NCBI GenBank assembly: GCA_949361645.1
Contig: OX442424.1
Location: 7,407,378 to 7,471,377, forward strand
Source: Spongilla lacustris
Taxonomy: Eukaryota; Porifera; Demospongiae; Spongillida; Spongillidae
DNA length: 64,000 nucleotides
Direction: 5' to 3'
Positions 13,326-25,257 of the stretch are shown in pieces. Each line of letters opens with the position of its first letter. Position 1 is the stretch's first letter. Made by a program: the position numbers and the translations under genes. The notes beneath the pieces are model-generated. The model was given only the letters and a program-made list of their open reading frames with translations. It was not told where the DNA came from and did not search any database.

Positions 13326-15354
13326 ATAGTGCGTGTTTAGAGTTGAAATGTAGGCCTAGTTGTTTAGTGTTGCGTATATTTTAATTATAGATAGTACCTG
13401 TGAAAAATCAAGGGCTAATTAACCCATCCTCTCACCATCTACTCTCCCACCCATACTCCCACCTGCCCACCCACATTCCCATCTGCCCACTTACCCACCC
13501 ATCCATCCATGCACCCATCCAGGTTGCAGCACACTTTGTAGATGGTGCACTTTGATCAGAAGTGACTGTTTTTGTTGCAATTGCAATTTAGCAGCCTTCT
13601 AATAGTAGAAGGGAGGAAACAATGCTACACCTAATTATATGGGTGTCCACAAAAAAACTCTACGCGAATATAATTCCTTAATCAGATTATCAATCTAAAT
13701 TAAATTTAAAATACACAATTACTAAGTTAGGCAGATACAAACCGTGTTATTAGAATTCTATTGCTTTAATAACCGAAAAGATAAAATCAAATAGCTTCTA
13801 ATTAATTAATCATGTACAGCTAATTTTAATAAATTGAGAGATTTATAAACTGCAGAATAACGTTAGAAATAATGAAATTCTATTGACGTTTTACTAGTTA
13901 ATACAACAAATCAATGCTAGAAGACCACTGCAATTTTTAATGAACTTGTGTTTTAATAACTCACCATTAAATAATTACATAATTTTAAAAATAATGGACC
14001 AATAAGATATGCTTATTAAAATTAGTTATCAAACAATAGCTCCAACATTAATAACTTTAAAGCAAATGATGATGTGAATATCTCACTATTGAACTTAGTA
14101 ACTTGTTGTTTCACTGCATATTCATTTCTTCTGCTATTTATGAATATTTTAAATACCAATTAGTTATACTTATATGTATACTGGTTTAAAAGCATTGTGT
14201 TGCGATCTTTTGTGGACACCCAGTATAAATTCGAAGCATTGTCCTTGCTTTCTTCATAGGCGTATTAATGAGATACATGGATATAATGGCTGGTGACGCT
14301 TATAATTGACCCGCATCTAACGTGTTACAATTTACCTTGTGAATTGAAAAAATCTTGTTGAGGAAGGTCAAATGCTCTAAAACTTTCAGCATGTAAAGTG
14401 CAGGCATGCCCAAAATTGTAACTGGAGTTTTTGAGAATGCAGTTAATAGTTTTAAACCAAAAGGCTACTTTTCAACGTTATCCAACCTACAAAACGTCTA
14501 ATTTAATTGGACTCTTTTGTCTGAAACTGGCTAAATAAGATACAAGTTCCATAATGATGATATAAGAACAGTTACTTTCATTATTGGACTAGTTTGGCTA
14601 CACTATTTATCCTTAGACACTACATGGAGGAATAACAATGACACCCTGCAGAAAGTCAGATTGTCGTGAAAGTTTTAAAGGAAGAATATTTTCGAGCGTG
14701 TGTATGACGTTATGATAGTTGCCTATATATGTGTGGCAGAGAAAATGAGCTGTCAAGAAATGTACATATTTCGAAGGGCTAGCTCGCGCTATTAGCATAC
14801 GAGCGTGTTTACTTCGTCAGTGACTAATGTATGTTATGAAAGATGATTCGTGTTGTATATGTGCCAAATTTCAAGCTTGTTAGACACTAAGTACGCCTTT
14901 GGGAATTAGTCAAACCACCTACCTTCTTTCGAATTTCTAAGATACGGTCACAATGTTTTGGTCCCAATAATATAATTGGATATACGTTTGTACAGTATGC
15001 ATGCGGAAAAATTGTGAAGTGCACCATGTACCTAAATCATTGTACATGAACAAATCAATGATGGTCAGTTCAACTTTAAAAGGTATTAATGCCGACAGAT
15101 TTAAAATTGTAATTATATAAATACTAAACATGAGCATGTCGTAATAGGCATTATTGTGATAGATGGTGACTTTGAAAGTGAAGGTGACGAATATAAAATA
15201 CTTGGTCTTCACCATGTGAACTCCGCAGTGATGCAAGTGGCTATAGCAGGACACCAGCAGTAGAATCGGAATTTGACGAGAAATGCTTATTTTGTGACGT
15301 GTTGGATTGAGTATTAGACACTTGCCAATAAGGCGCTTGCTTTAAATTATACAA

Positions 15355-16013
15355 ATGTCCTGTCTGCTCTCAGAAAGGCCTGGACCCACTTGGCCACCAC
15401 GCTACCACATGTACTCATGGAGGTGATGTAGTGACCCAACATAACCTGTTGCGGGATGTTGTGGCTAACCTTTTTCGTCAGGCTCACATGGGAGTCACAG
15501 TAGAGGCAGGCTATGGCCTTACACATGATAATAGCCGCTCACGCCCAGCAGATGTCCTGGTATCAAGATGGGAAAAGGGTTTGCCTGCAGCTTTGGATAT
15601 AACAGTGACATCCCCACTTAATCCTGCCATCCTTGATGAGTCTTGTTCAACAGCTGGAGTAGCTGCAGTGGTCGCAGAGTCCCGCAAACATGCTGCTATA
15701 ATGACCCTAAGTGCTTCGAGCTGGGGTGGACCTGTGTTCCATTGGCTGTAGAAACATATGGGAATTGGGGGGTGGAGGCCCAAGTAACATTTTCCCGCCA
15801 AGCCTCTCTACTTGCTGCAAGCCACAGTGTGTCAAAATCAAAGGCAACAGCTGACATTTATGGTCACTTAAACCTGACCCTGACCAGGTCTGTGGCCAGG
15901 GCTATCCTGGCCAGGGGTCTAAGGCCAAAATAGATGTTACAGTGCTCATATTGAACTCTTTAGCGTAAGTTTTCTGTATGTCATATATATTATCATAGAG
16001 AATGTAGTATCAT
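15355..16013 (+). mobile_element. Copy-B-specific 5'-truncated retrotransposon insertion with TACAA target-site duplication
   Basis: Copy A has an uninterrupted site (near 5925-5935, TTATACAACGG). Copy B has the same flanks separated by about 659 bp bordered by TACAA at 15350-15354 and 16014-16018. The insert encodes the C-terminal nuclease region: a zinc-knuckle-like start (CPVCSQKGLDPLGHHATTCT in translation), then RPADVLVSRW, PAALDITVTSPLNPA and the C-terminal tail ending near 15930, with one frameshift near 15690. There is no poly(A) tail. A typical dead-on-arrival target-primed insertion, younger than the duplication. Confidence 0.8.
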
Positions 16014-16379
16014 TACAACGATAGGCCACAGTATGTAATGATTATAATTTTATTTTATTTATTTTATTTTTTTCCTTGAAAATAACATTAATAAATGCAA
16101 ATACATATACATGTATAAATAAGTGAGTAAATTATTGCCACTGGTAGTGTTAAAAATTTTGTCGTGTATTTAGAATATCAAGCTAAAATTGAATGCGAAC
16201 GCGCCTGATTTTTACAGATGAGGCGAGGTAAACATAACTAATCATTTACGCAATAAACTGATGGCAAATATCTATACAGGCAAATATGTGGGGGCAGCTC
16301 ATAAAATGTGCAATATTAAAGTATAAGTGTGCCCAGAGCACCTTTGGATGTGCATTGTGCCCAGAGCACCCTTTAGATA

Positions 16380-16990
16380 TGCATTGTGCCCAGAGCACTC
16401 TTTGGATCCCTTAGGTCACCATGCCTTGACATGTAAGCGACGTGATGATGCTTTATCCAGGCACAACAAGCTCAGGGATGTAGTGCTCCTAACCTGTCAT
16501 CGTGCCCGCATCAGTGCCACTGAAGGTAGAAGCTGGCAGTGGACATGGACGTGAGCTCCAGCACACACCTCCTGCTGACATCCTAGCTTCAAATTGGCTC
16601 TGTGGCAAGTCTGCTGCCTTTGACCTTTCTGTGACTTCTCTGCTTAACCCATCCTTTCTCTCTGAAGTGGGTCTCACTGCACTGAGGGTCAGCAGCAGTT
16701 GCTGCAGAGCTAAGAAAGCACTCTGCCAATGATGCTAAGTGTTCTAAACTAGGATGGACATACATTCCCCTTGTGGTGGAGTCATATGGAGGTTGGGGCA
16801 AAGAAGCTGTTCAAGCTTTCTCGAGACTTGCATCACATCTTGCCACAGGGACCAACACCCCCAAGTCCAAGGTGGTCTACAACCTGTATGGACTGCCTGA
16901 ACATAACTCTTGTGCAAGCCAATGCCCGGGCACTCTTCTTAAGGGGTGGATATTCACTCCAGGAGGGTGATACATTTAGTTCCTCACTAT
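16380..16990 (+). pseudogene. Retrotransposon C-terminal nuclease remnant (copy B)
   Basis: Counterpart of 6240-6840: LTCKRRDDALSRHNKLRDVV, then PADILASNW, AFDLSVTSLLNPS and the YGLPEHN tail, with frameshifts near 16520 and 16690. A third copy of its last 200 bp lies inverted at 29686-29885. Confidence 0.8.
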
Positions 16991-18289
16991 AGCTTTGTAG
17001 TTAATGTGCTTCGTTTAGTGTCTAACTAAAGGTAGTGACTGTACCTGTTATATTTCACAATGAGAGGTTATGAAGGTCTTTTGTTAGCAAGAACTTGAAC
17101 ATTATAATATGAGAAAAATATTTATACTGACTTTATCAGAAAAATTAATTTCATTTATTAGGTAAATTTTATCAATAGTATGCAGCATTTAGATGTTAGT
17201 TTAGATGATATTGTGAAATCATTGACGAATAAAGATACTGGTTTGACATGCTGAATACCAATTTGGAGATAACTGAATTCAAGCTTGTTGTACGTGATGA
17301 AATGACAGATACAAATTTACCATCACCGTCAGCATTTTATTGATTGCACATGAAATATATTAATATACCTGTGGGATGTATTTTGATGTCAGATACTTGC
17401 CTGATCACCATAACATTTTCGTTAGCTAGTGATGTAACTTTATTAATCACCCAATTCATCCTTTACAAGACCATCCAATCTAACTTACATGCACAGCCAG
17501 CCAACTTTGCTGATGCGCTCACCTACTTTCAGTGCTCACATCTTTTAATTTATTATCTTACAATGTATATATTATATATTATTCTCCAGTTGCTAAAATA
17601 GATGATAAATAAATAAACAAATATTACAGCAAATCATATTAATTTCCTTTCTGCACTTATTAATGAAACTTTCATTATTGAATCTAATAATAAAGGCACA
17701 AATTTATTAGAACAAGTGATAAATATCCGACTTTGACTAAAATAGGTTTTGATGATGACTGTACTATGTTAAGGCTGGTCGTTTGAGTGATCGTGAATGT
17801 TTACTTTAGTGATAAAGTTGTTTCATGATTTGTAAAAAAATTCAATTAATGCAGATAAAAATTAATTAGACATGAAGACTGGCAGTATTACCTAAAATTG
17901 CCCCAAGCATACCTGATATCTGACATGATCAGACAACTTCAGAGTATTTGGTGGCATGGTGTTGTACGGGGGGGGAGGGGGGGGGGGGCACTGAACTTGA
18001 TGATAGTGTGAAGCACTAGCTAGCTGATTCAGTGATGGCAAATGATTCAAGAGTCAGCCATTAAAAAGGCAAAGGCTTGCTATGCTACTGCAAAATAGTG
18101 TATCTTCTGATCCACTTGCAACACACAAAAGCACAATCTAAATAGTGCCATTGTTGGAGGCAAGCAGACAAGTGAAGCTAAAAGAAAGGCTGTGCTTGAC
18201 TACTTATTACTATTAATTTTATTTATGTATAATTATATTGCGATATTAACACACAAGAAACAATAAAAGAAATGCTGTCAACCAGTGAT

Positions 18290-19005
18290 GACCAATGAAG
18301 GTCTAGTTATTGACAGCAGAGCTCTTGCACAGGACCTCACCAAAGGTGGCTGAGTCTGCCATAAATTGAAGCAGTGGCCTGGGACTTGTTGCACCTCATA
18401 GGTATGGCCAGACAAGTGGCAAGACACAATAGTGTTTCCGCACCCCAGCAGCCATAAGTCTCCACTCTAGTGGTGTGCATTTCCAGCCCAACTCTGAGCA
18501 TTTTTGGTCATTCAAGTCATGCTTGCGACACTCCACCACTAAAGCTGCAGACCTTGCTGTCACTCCCGCTTCGGACAAAATGGAAGGGTTTAGCGGTGAT
18601 GTAGTGGTAAGATCAAATGCAGCTGGCTTCCAAGAGACCATTTGGGAACTAGAACATCTGCTGGTCTGGTGTTGCATTTGTCATGCCCAAACTGCCAACC
18701 TCAACTTGGGCAGATACATTAGCTCGCCTACAACACTCTACAAAAACATCACTGAGTGTATTGTGGCGGGAAACCACATTGCCCCCATGCTTGCAACTAA
18801 TAGCATGGTGGTCCAAAGGATCCAAGGCAAGACTTGGACAGAAGGTGCAGTTAAGGCCCTGAGCCAAATCCATACCAGCCACCATTTTAAGGCTACTTGG
18901 AATTCCGGAGGATCCATGTGCAGGTTAAGACCTGGTAAGGGAAGAATTGAAAGCCAGGCTGCAGAATTGAGGGAAGAAACTGATAGCAAATTTATCATTA
19001 TTATC
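18290..19005 (-). pseudogene. Retrotransposon nuclease remnant, minus strand (copy B)
   Basis: Counterpart of 8090-8810. The minus-strand frame at 18396-18677 reads SWKPAAFDLTTTSPLNPSIL and ARSAALVVECRKHDLNDQKC; 18649-18885 reads LDPLDHHAISCKHGGNVVSR. Frameshifts separate the pieces. Confidence 0.75.
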
Positions 19006-19549
19006 ATTTTATGGTGATTATCCTGTTGTCTTTAAATTGTTTCAGCATAACTCTCAGTTTTGAATACTAGTAGTAAATCAGTAGTAAACTATATATGCTT
19101 TTAGTACACATGCAAAATGAAGGTGGTACATCCAGTCACAGGTACACCAATATATAAACTGAATTAATAACGCTACTCCATATCAATATTCATGAATTCA
19201 TAATCTGCCCCATTGGAGACAAAGAACTGTAAGTACAAATTGATTTTTTTGTACTAATATAAAGAACTGTCTTAATGCTGGCCATTCCCACATTTCTGTG
19301 TAGCAGTTCCGCTGCATGTGTCTGCCTGAACAACATCACCCCACTGAAATTACAAACAACAGGTGTTGAAAAAAATTTGGGAGGGATAAACTCAGTATGC
19401 TAGAATGTATTGAGTTTGCAAAACTCATGTGCTTGTTTTGTTTTTTACAGAACTGAATACAATATATAGAACTTACATGGAGCATGGGGTTTTAAAGATA
19501 TAAATCCTCTGCATTACTTGTTTGCTATGATATAATTATATAAATTATA

Positions 19550-20367
19550 TGGGACAGTTCACGCGAAAATGATAACTCGCTTTTATATTTACAATGTTAT
19601 AAAATTTTCTTATGTTTGAATCGCTATAACTTCCCAACGGTTTAGGCTCTCTACTTTTTATTTACAACACTTCATACCACCCCATTTATCTATGGTGAAA
19701 TACATTTTGGTGTCTTGCACGTGCTCCGTACCAGTACTGCAACGTTTTATACCCCACCGGGTTCAAACCCGCCATAACTTTCTGTAGGAGTAATCAAATC
19801 GCTTCAATTCGGTTTGTAGGTAGAGCGGTCCTATACCTATCGATTTGTTCTGTTCGTTAATTTTTATACCATCCGTTACGGAGATACATTTGAACAAAGT
19901 ACGTCCACTTTTCCCGCTCGATTCGCGCCAATGATTTGGCAAACCGCGTCCCGCTCAATGTATGGGAGGCGGGGATGATAACATTGGCGCGTATCAAGCG
20001 GGAAAAAGTGCACGTAGTTTGTTCAACTGTATCTCCGTAACGGATGGCATAAAAATTAACGAACAGTACAAATCGATAGGTACAGGACCTCTGTACCTAC
20101 AAACCGAATTTGAAGCGATTTGATAACTCCTACAGAAAGTTATGGCAGGTTTGAACCCGGTGGGGTATAAAACATTGCAGTACTGGTACGGAGCACGTTC
20201 AAAACACCAAAATGTATTTTACCATAGAAAAATGGTGTGGTATGATGTGCTGTAAATACGAAGTAGATAGCCTAAACCGTTTGGAAGTTATAGCGATTCA
20301 AACATAAGGAAAATTTATAACATTATAAATATAAAAGCGAGTTATCATTTTCGCGTGAACTGTCCCA
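19550..20367. mobile_element. Palindromic foldback element M1 (TA flanks)
   Basis: An 818-bp near-perfect palindrome: it opens TGGGACAGTTCACGCGAAAA and closes with the reverse complement, with arms of about 400 bp meeting near 19960. TA dinucleotides flank both ends (19548-19549, 20368-20369), consistent with a TA target duplication. Copy A lacks it, so it inserted after the duplication. It encodes nothing; presumably non-autonomous. Confidence 0.85.
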
Positions 20368-20735
20368 TATATTATAATTATATATATACATGTATTAAAA
20401 ACATGGCCTATACTCATTTTTCTGGGGAGAGAGCAAAAGGAGAGAGGAGAACTGTGTGTTCAGTTGGTATTCTCTGAGTGTTGTGTGTAAACGATGAAAG
20501 TTACACGGCTGTGCCAGATGTAAATGATCATACAATCTAGCCTGATACCTAGGCTCACTCTTTATGAATCATAAAATACTCATGCGAGTAACTGACTGAA
20601 AATCAGAGGGGCCTAGGAGTGAAGGGCTGTGATCTGGGTCTGGGGTGGAACCCTAGAAACTGGCGATTTTTTTTATATATTTGTAAAGTAAAAAGATGAG
20701 CTTGATATTACATATATATATATATATATAATATA

Positions 20736-21557
20736 TGGGACAGTTTCCACGAAAATGGCCCTTCGTTTATAAGTATAAAATAATATAAAATTGCTATGTA
20801 TTTGAATCGTAATAACTTCCGAACGGTTAAGGCTATCAACTTTCTATTGTCAACACTTCATACCACACCATTTTTCTACGGTAAAATACATTTTGGGGTC
20901 TTGCACTTGCTCCGTGCCAGAATTGCAACGTCCGATACCCCACCGGGTTCAAACCCAACATAACTTTCTGTAGGAGTTATGAAATCGCTTCAAATTCGGT
21001 TTGTAGGTGGAGAGGTCCTATACCTATCGATTTGTTCTGTTCGTTGATTTTTATGCCATCCATTACGGAGATACAGTTGAACAAACTACGTACCCATTTT
21101 CGCGCTCGATTCGCGCCAATGATTTGGGCAAATTACGTTCCGCTCAATGTATGGGGAGGCGGGGATTATAACATTGGCGCGAATCAAGCGGGAAAACGTG
21201 CACGTAGTTTGTTCAACTGTATCTCAGTAACGGATGGCATAAAAATTAACGAACAGAACAAATCGATAGGTATAGGACCTCTACACCTACAAACCAAATT
21301 TGAAGCGATTTCATAACTCCTACAGAAAGTTATGTTGAGTTTGAACCCGGTGGGGTATCTGACGTTGCAATTTTGGCACGGAGCAAGTGCAAGACCCCAA
21401 AATGTATTCTACCGTAGAGAAACGGTGTGGTATGAAGTGTTGAAAATAGGAAGTTGATAGCCTTAATCATTCGGAAGTTATTACGATTCAAATGCAAAGC
21501 AATTTTATATGATTTTATACTTATAAACGAAGGGCCATTTTCGTGGAAACTGTCCCA
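20736..21557. mobile_element. Palindromic foldback element M2 (TA flanks)
   Basis: An 822-bp palindrome of the same family as M1: begins TGGGACAGTTTCCACGAAAA and ends with its complement, with TA flanks inside an (AT)n stretch. It lies exactly at the right edge of duplication copy B, about 180 bp beyond the stop codon of gene 2. The open frame at 21032-21316 is a by-product of stop-poor arms. Confidence 0.85.
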
Positions 21558-21738
21558 TATATATATATATATATAAACGCATTACATCGTTAGCGGACTC
21601 ATGTGTACTCAAGGAAGTAAAAATACTATTGCATTATACATGTACGGCAAAGTCACAATACAATATTATCTCATTAACAGTTAATGTCTAGCAGGTATAT
21701 CTAATTATAATGATAAAATATAGAAATAATTATAGTGT

Positions 21739-23533
21739 TTAGCACATCGTAGTCGCGGTTTTATCGCGGCATTCCGTCTGGAGTTCAGTAGGAGTCTCTG
21801 AAATCTTGGCTTGGGATTCTTCACGTTCTTGTAGATTTTCTACAGTGGAGGTCAAGCAGTGATGTGCATTATCATTATCTTTATCTGCGCTAGGAATATT
21901 CGTGTCAGGGGGATTTTCTGCACACTCCCAGGCAGAGAGAAAGGAAGACTCCGATAATGATGATACACTGAGAGCAAGTGTAGTCGGTGGATTATAAGCC
22001 GGAGTGGGACCAGGCATTTGGGCGTGGCTTTCTGGGGCTGTCGAACGCGTCGCTACTTTAGTGTCAAGACGAACAAGTGTGTATGGCATCGCAATATCTC
22101 TCCTTTCTCCTATAATTTTTGTATACAAGGCTTCTTTTTTACTTTCACTTTCCCCACCACCTGCAATCTCCTTTTGATTCTTTTCCCGTTCACAGACTGC
22201 TTCCCCTAGCTCCTTATCGGTGATTAACATCTCCGTGTGTGCATCAAAGCTGCTAGCTGCTTGTGAGGTTTCATCCAGCAACCTGTTTGCGAGGGCCATT
22301 TCTTCTTCGGGGGCCTTATTTGGGTTCGCGCTAGGATTTTCGGTGGTACATGTAATTGCACTTTGGTCCTGAACATTGTAATACGTGCCCACAGCGGGTA
22401 CTACTTCCCTTTGGAGCCGCGGTATAACTTCCGAGTAGTTACTAGGCACGGGAACGCTTGCAAATGGTGTGAACTGGCTGGCTAATGAAGGGTGGGTATC
22501 TGTTCTACTTGAAGTGTTCACGATGGCATGGTTGTGAGGATTGCACTCACTGTAGTACGGTTCTTTATTCTCAGAATGTCCTGTTCTGCATGCCATAATT
22601 GGTTGTAGTTTAGGCTTGCAAACCATAACTAGCGAATAAGCACTCCAATCTGTATGCATTTCTAATTTCATTTGTACACTGTGCAGTTTTTTTTTTTTTT
22701 TTTTTATGGACTAACTCGAGGTAATTCAATATACATGGGTGAATATGAAATTGTCATGTGATTAAATATTACACTGTATACAGGGTGAAAGTCAGATACG
22801 ACCACTAACCATGCACATTGTTATTTAACTGACCGGCGGATCTACATGTATAACTGCGCATGCATGGTCGAACCGGTATTACGATTACATTATTATTCCT
22901 CATCGCATGCATATCTTACCTAGATGCAGAATCGCTCTCTGCCGGTAATTCTGCTTGCGCCGCGTACCCACTGTTGGGTGATGTGGGTATGCTGACGAGA
23001 TTTGCGTCTTCGTTGCTGTAAAACACGGCTGCAGAAACTAAAACTGAGATATTGGTGGTAAACATACATGCGTGCACGGTAATTGGATGTATCCAACAAA
23101 CCATCATCAGCTGCAGAAGGTGTAAAATGTCCCCTGCCTGTCTTCCTGCACTTGCAGCAAATGTAACACGTCTCCACACAGACTATTAATAGGGTGATCA
23201 GTTGTAAACCGATCAACCCGATAATTATTCCGCTGGCGTATTCGGCAAGGCAGGTGCAGTTTTGGGATCCAGCCATACTGCAGTCGCCTCCACATGTACC
23301 ACAGGCTTTGCACCAGTCGACAGCTGTCAACAGATTCTGAAGCCCGCTACAACTGAATAGAATTCGTACGTTAGTATGTTATAGCCACTATACATCTTGT
23401 ATTATAATAATTTGATTATAATATACAGTACCCATGTATCCCCGTTCCCGCTAACCTTCCGTTAACGTTACGAGAGCACATGAAGGAGTGTCAGTAAAAT
23501 ACACCCGAATGTCACTGAGGACGAAGACGCCAT
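21739..23533 (-). CDS. Gene 2: single-pass membrane protein, tiny Cys-rich ectodomain, tail rich in tyrosine motifs
   Basis: Inferred exons (minus): 23533-23472, 23352-23102, 23028-22920, 22585-21739; 1269 nt, 422 residues; all joins keep phase. Seen: signal peptide (residues 1-21), ectodomain with seven Cys (spacing CxxCxxCxxxC, then CxC) and one NCT sequon, a helix GIIIGLIGLQLITLLIVCV (about 62-80), then CYICCKCRK, a likely palmitoylation patch. The roughly 340-residue hydrophilic tail carries YSNE, YYSEC, NYSEV (ITIM-like S-x-Y-x-x-V), TYYNV (pYxN, Grb2-type), and YTKI followed ten residues later by YTLV (loosely ITAM-like). The inferred role is a receptor or adaptor for tyrosine kinase signalling at the plasma membrane. 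I recognise no named family. The exon 4 acceptor (ATGCAG at 22591-22586) has a weak pyrimidine tract and was chosen by phase. Head to head with gene 3. Confidence 0.7.
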
Positions 23534-23692
23534 ATCGCATTTTCATATCATTCATTGCACAAAACGACCTTAATTATAAGCTTATATAAATTTGATTTTC
23601 GTGCCAAACACCCATAACAGTGACGTCTACTTCGGTTTGGGAACGTATGCATGAAAATATAGGTTTTTATTTTTATTTTCATGAATAGCGAA

Positions 23693-23737
23693 CACTCCTC
23701 TCAAGCCGACATATAAAAATGCATGCTTGAGAGGAGT
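23693..23737. repeat. Perfect 13-bp inverted repeat upstream of gene 2
   Basis: ACTCCTCTCAAGC (23693-23705) and its complement (23725-23737) flank a loop of about 19 bp. It lies where similarity between the upstream regions of genes 1 and 2 ends, so it may mark a rearrangement junction. Confidence 0.6.
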
Positions 23738-23754
23738 TTTGTGCATGCGTCAGT

Positions 23755-23796
23755 TTATGTGTGCGTGTGTGTTACTGTGTGTGCGCATGTGTGTGT

Positions 23797-23839
<43 letters not shown>

Positions 23840-23873
23840 GTGTGTGTGTGTGTGTGTGTGAGTGTGTGTGTCT

Positions 23874-23928
<55 letters not shown>
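23755..23928. repeat. (GT)n microsatellite followed by about 50 consecutive C
   Basis: A GT-rich stretch (23755-23874) followed directly by an uninterrupted C run of about 52 (23877-23928). It lies in the shared upstream region of genes 2 and 3. Open frames on both strands are repeat translations. Confidence 0.9.
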
Positions 23929-23930
<2 letters not shown>

Positions 23931-23939
23931 GAGCAAAAT

Positions 23940-25200
23940 CTACATACTATAATACATTTTTGAAACATTTATCTCCGCAAGTGTATACATAATTGTAATT
24001 GTATCATGCAGATAAGTGCCGGTATTTGTATCATAATACTTTTAATAGCAAAACATTTCTGCTTATACCTAGATCGACGCTTCAAATATGTTTTTGCTAT
24101 GATACAATCACCATTTATGAGTACAAATCTGGCCTTTCCTTGAAATAGTCCTTTTTGTCTACAGAACATTATTGTCTTACCTTCTATCCCTTTTTCCTGG
24201 CTTTTTACACACTATTGCCTTAGAAATCCTATATATATATATATACCTTTTCTCATAGAGAATTACTTGTTTCATTGCTTTTTGTAAACATACGCTTCTA
24301 AAGTGGATAGACACCAAACGTGCAACATTACTTACATCACATCTAAAATGTACATATAGCACAATGACTTTTGCACCTGCACGTAGGGTCTAATAAGAAG
24401 GGAAAATGCAGTACATATAGCCCTCATGTGGAGTTAGGCTGTTGATGTGCTAACTATAAACTCTTATTTCCTTCCTTTTAAATCCTATATACCAGTCATG
24501 TTTTTATACGCTCGGCCACTCGCAGGCACTAAACATGTTTGCATATATCATCTCGGCCTTGACCTTGTTCTCCATGCACGCCCTATATACCTCCTGTCCA
24601 TCCCCGTCAACACTGCTAGCAACCGATATACATTTACATAATTATACAGATGTAGTTTCGATACTATAATATATATACTAGTATTTGACCATTAATTCTG
24701 AAGGGTGTTTTAATTTTCATTCCATAAAGTGTTGAAATATATATACGTGTGTTTAAAAGAACAATAATAATCTATACTATCTCTAGATCAGTAGATCTGC
24801 AACTGACTCCATAACCACATGCACGATTTTGCATGTGGCGTCAAACAAACACGAAACTGCTCTCTTTTTCATTTTAATTCTTTCTTTTAATAACGACAAC
24901 AAGCTAAACGATTCTGGATCAAGTCTATAAGCTATGGATATATGGTCGCTTTTTAAAATAATGACTTCATGATCGGGGTCAAATCCTATATCATGCAGTG
25001 CAACTCTCGACTGTCTCGAGTCTATAGAAATACAATATGTCGTAAGAGGACATGCGGTCTCTCTCATTCTCTCTCTTTTATGGGTATAATAATCTTTATA
25101 GCTTCCTGTTATTGGTTAGTTTTGTATATCCTAAGTACTCTTATCATGCAGAGTGCAATTTTTGCATGGTTTTTAAAACACATGTATGCATACCCTTTCC
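23940..25200. other. Region between the divergent genes 2 and 3
   Basis: About 1.7 kb separates the two start codons. Apart from the GT/C repeat, it is unique AT-rich sequence. The only notable open frame is 25067-24783 on the minus strand (94 codons from ATG, mixed composition, not repeat-derived). It matches nothing I know and shows no clear splice context, so I leave its coding status open. Confidence 0.4.
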
Positions 25201-25207
25201 GTTTAAC

Positions 25208-25216
25208 TATATAAGG
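25208..25216 (+). promoter_or_regulatory. TATA-box-like motif of gene 3
   Basis: TATATAAGG lies about 43 bp before the gene 3 ATG (25258), which would allow a start site some 20 bp upstream of the ATG. The short 5' leader this implies fits the compact gene. Inferred from sequence only. Confidence 0.4.
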
Positions 25217-25257
25217 AAACGAATTGTTCAACTGTACATGCATGCATGCACGTGAAA

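Larger units (their letters stand above)
10749..20720 (+). repeat. Large direct duplication, copy B
   Basis: Second copy of 1276-9808, longer because of added sequence: a retrotransposon end (15355-16013), extra copies of a TGTGCCCAGAGCAC motif (16328-16400), a G-rich insertion (about 17969-17990) and a palindromic element (19550-20367). It also has roughly 100 bp near 11850-11950 not found in copy A. No functional gene recognised. AT-rich stretches at 13500-15340, 17000-18290 and 19000-19540 hold nothing else I can name. Confidence 0.85.

Noticed and set aside
21032..21316. 94-codon frame in M2, with a similar one on the minus strand of M3 (38835-38566)
   Set aside because: At first sight a conserved protein, but it spans the palindrome centre, where both arms lack stops by chance. 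M1 has frame breaks and the sequence has no domain character.
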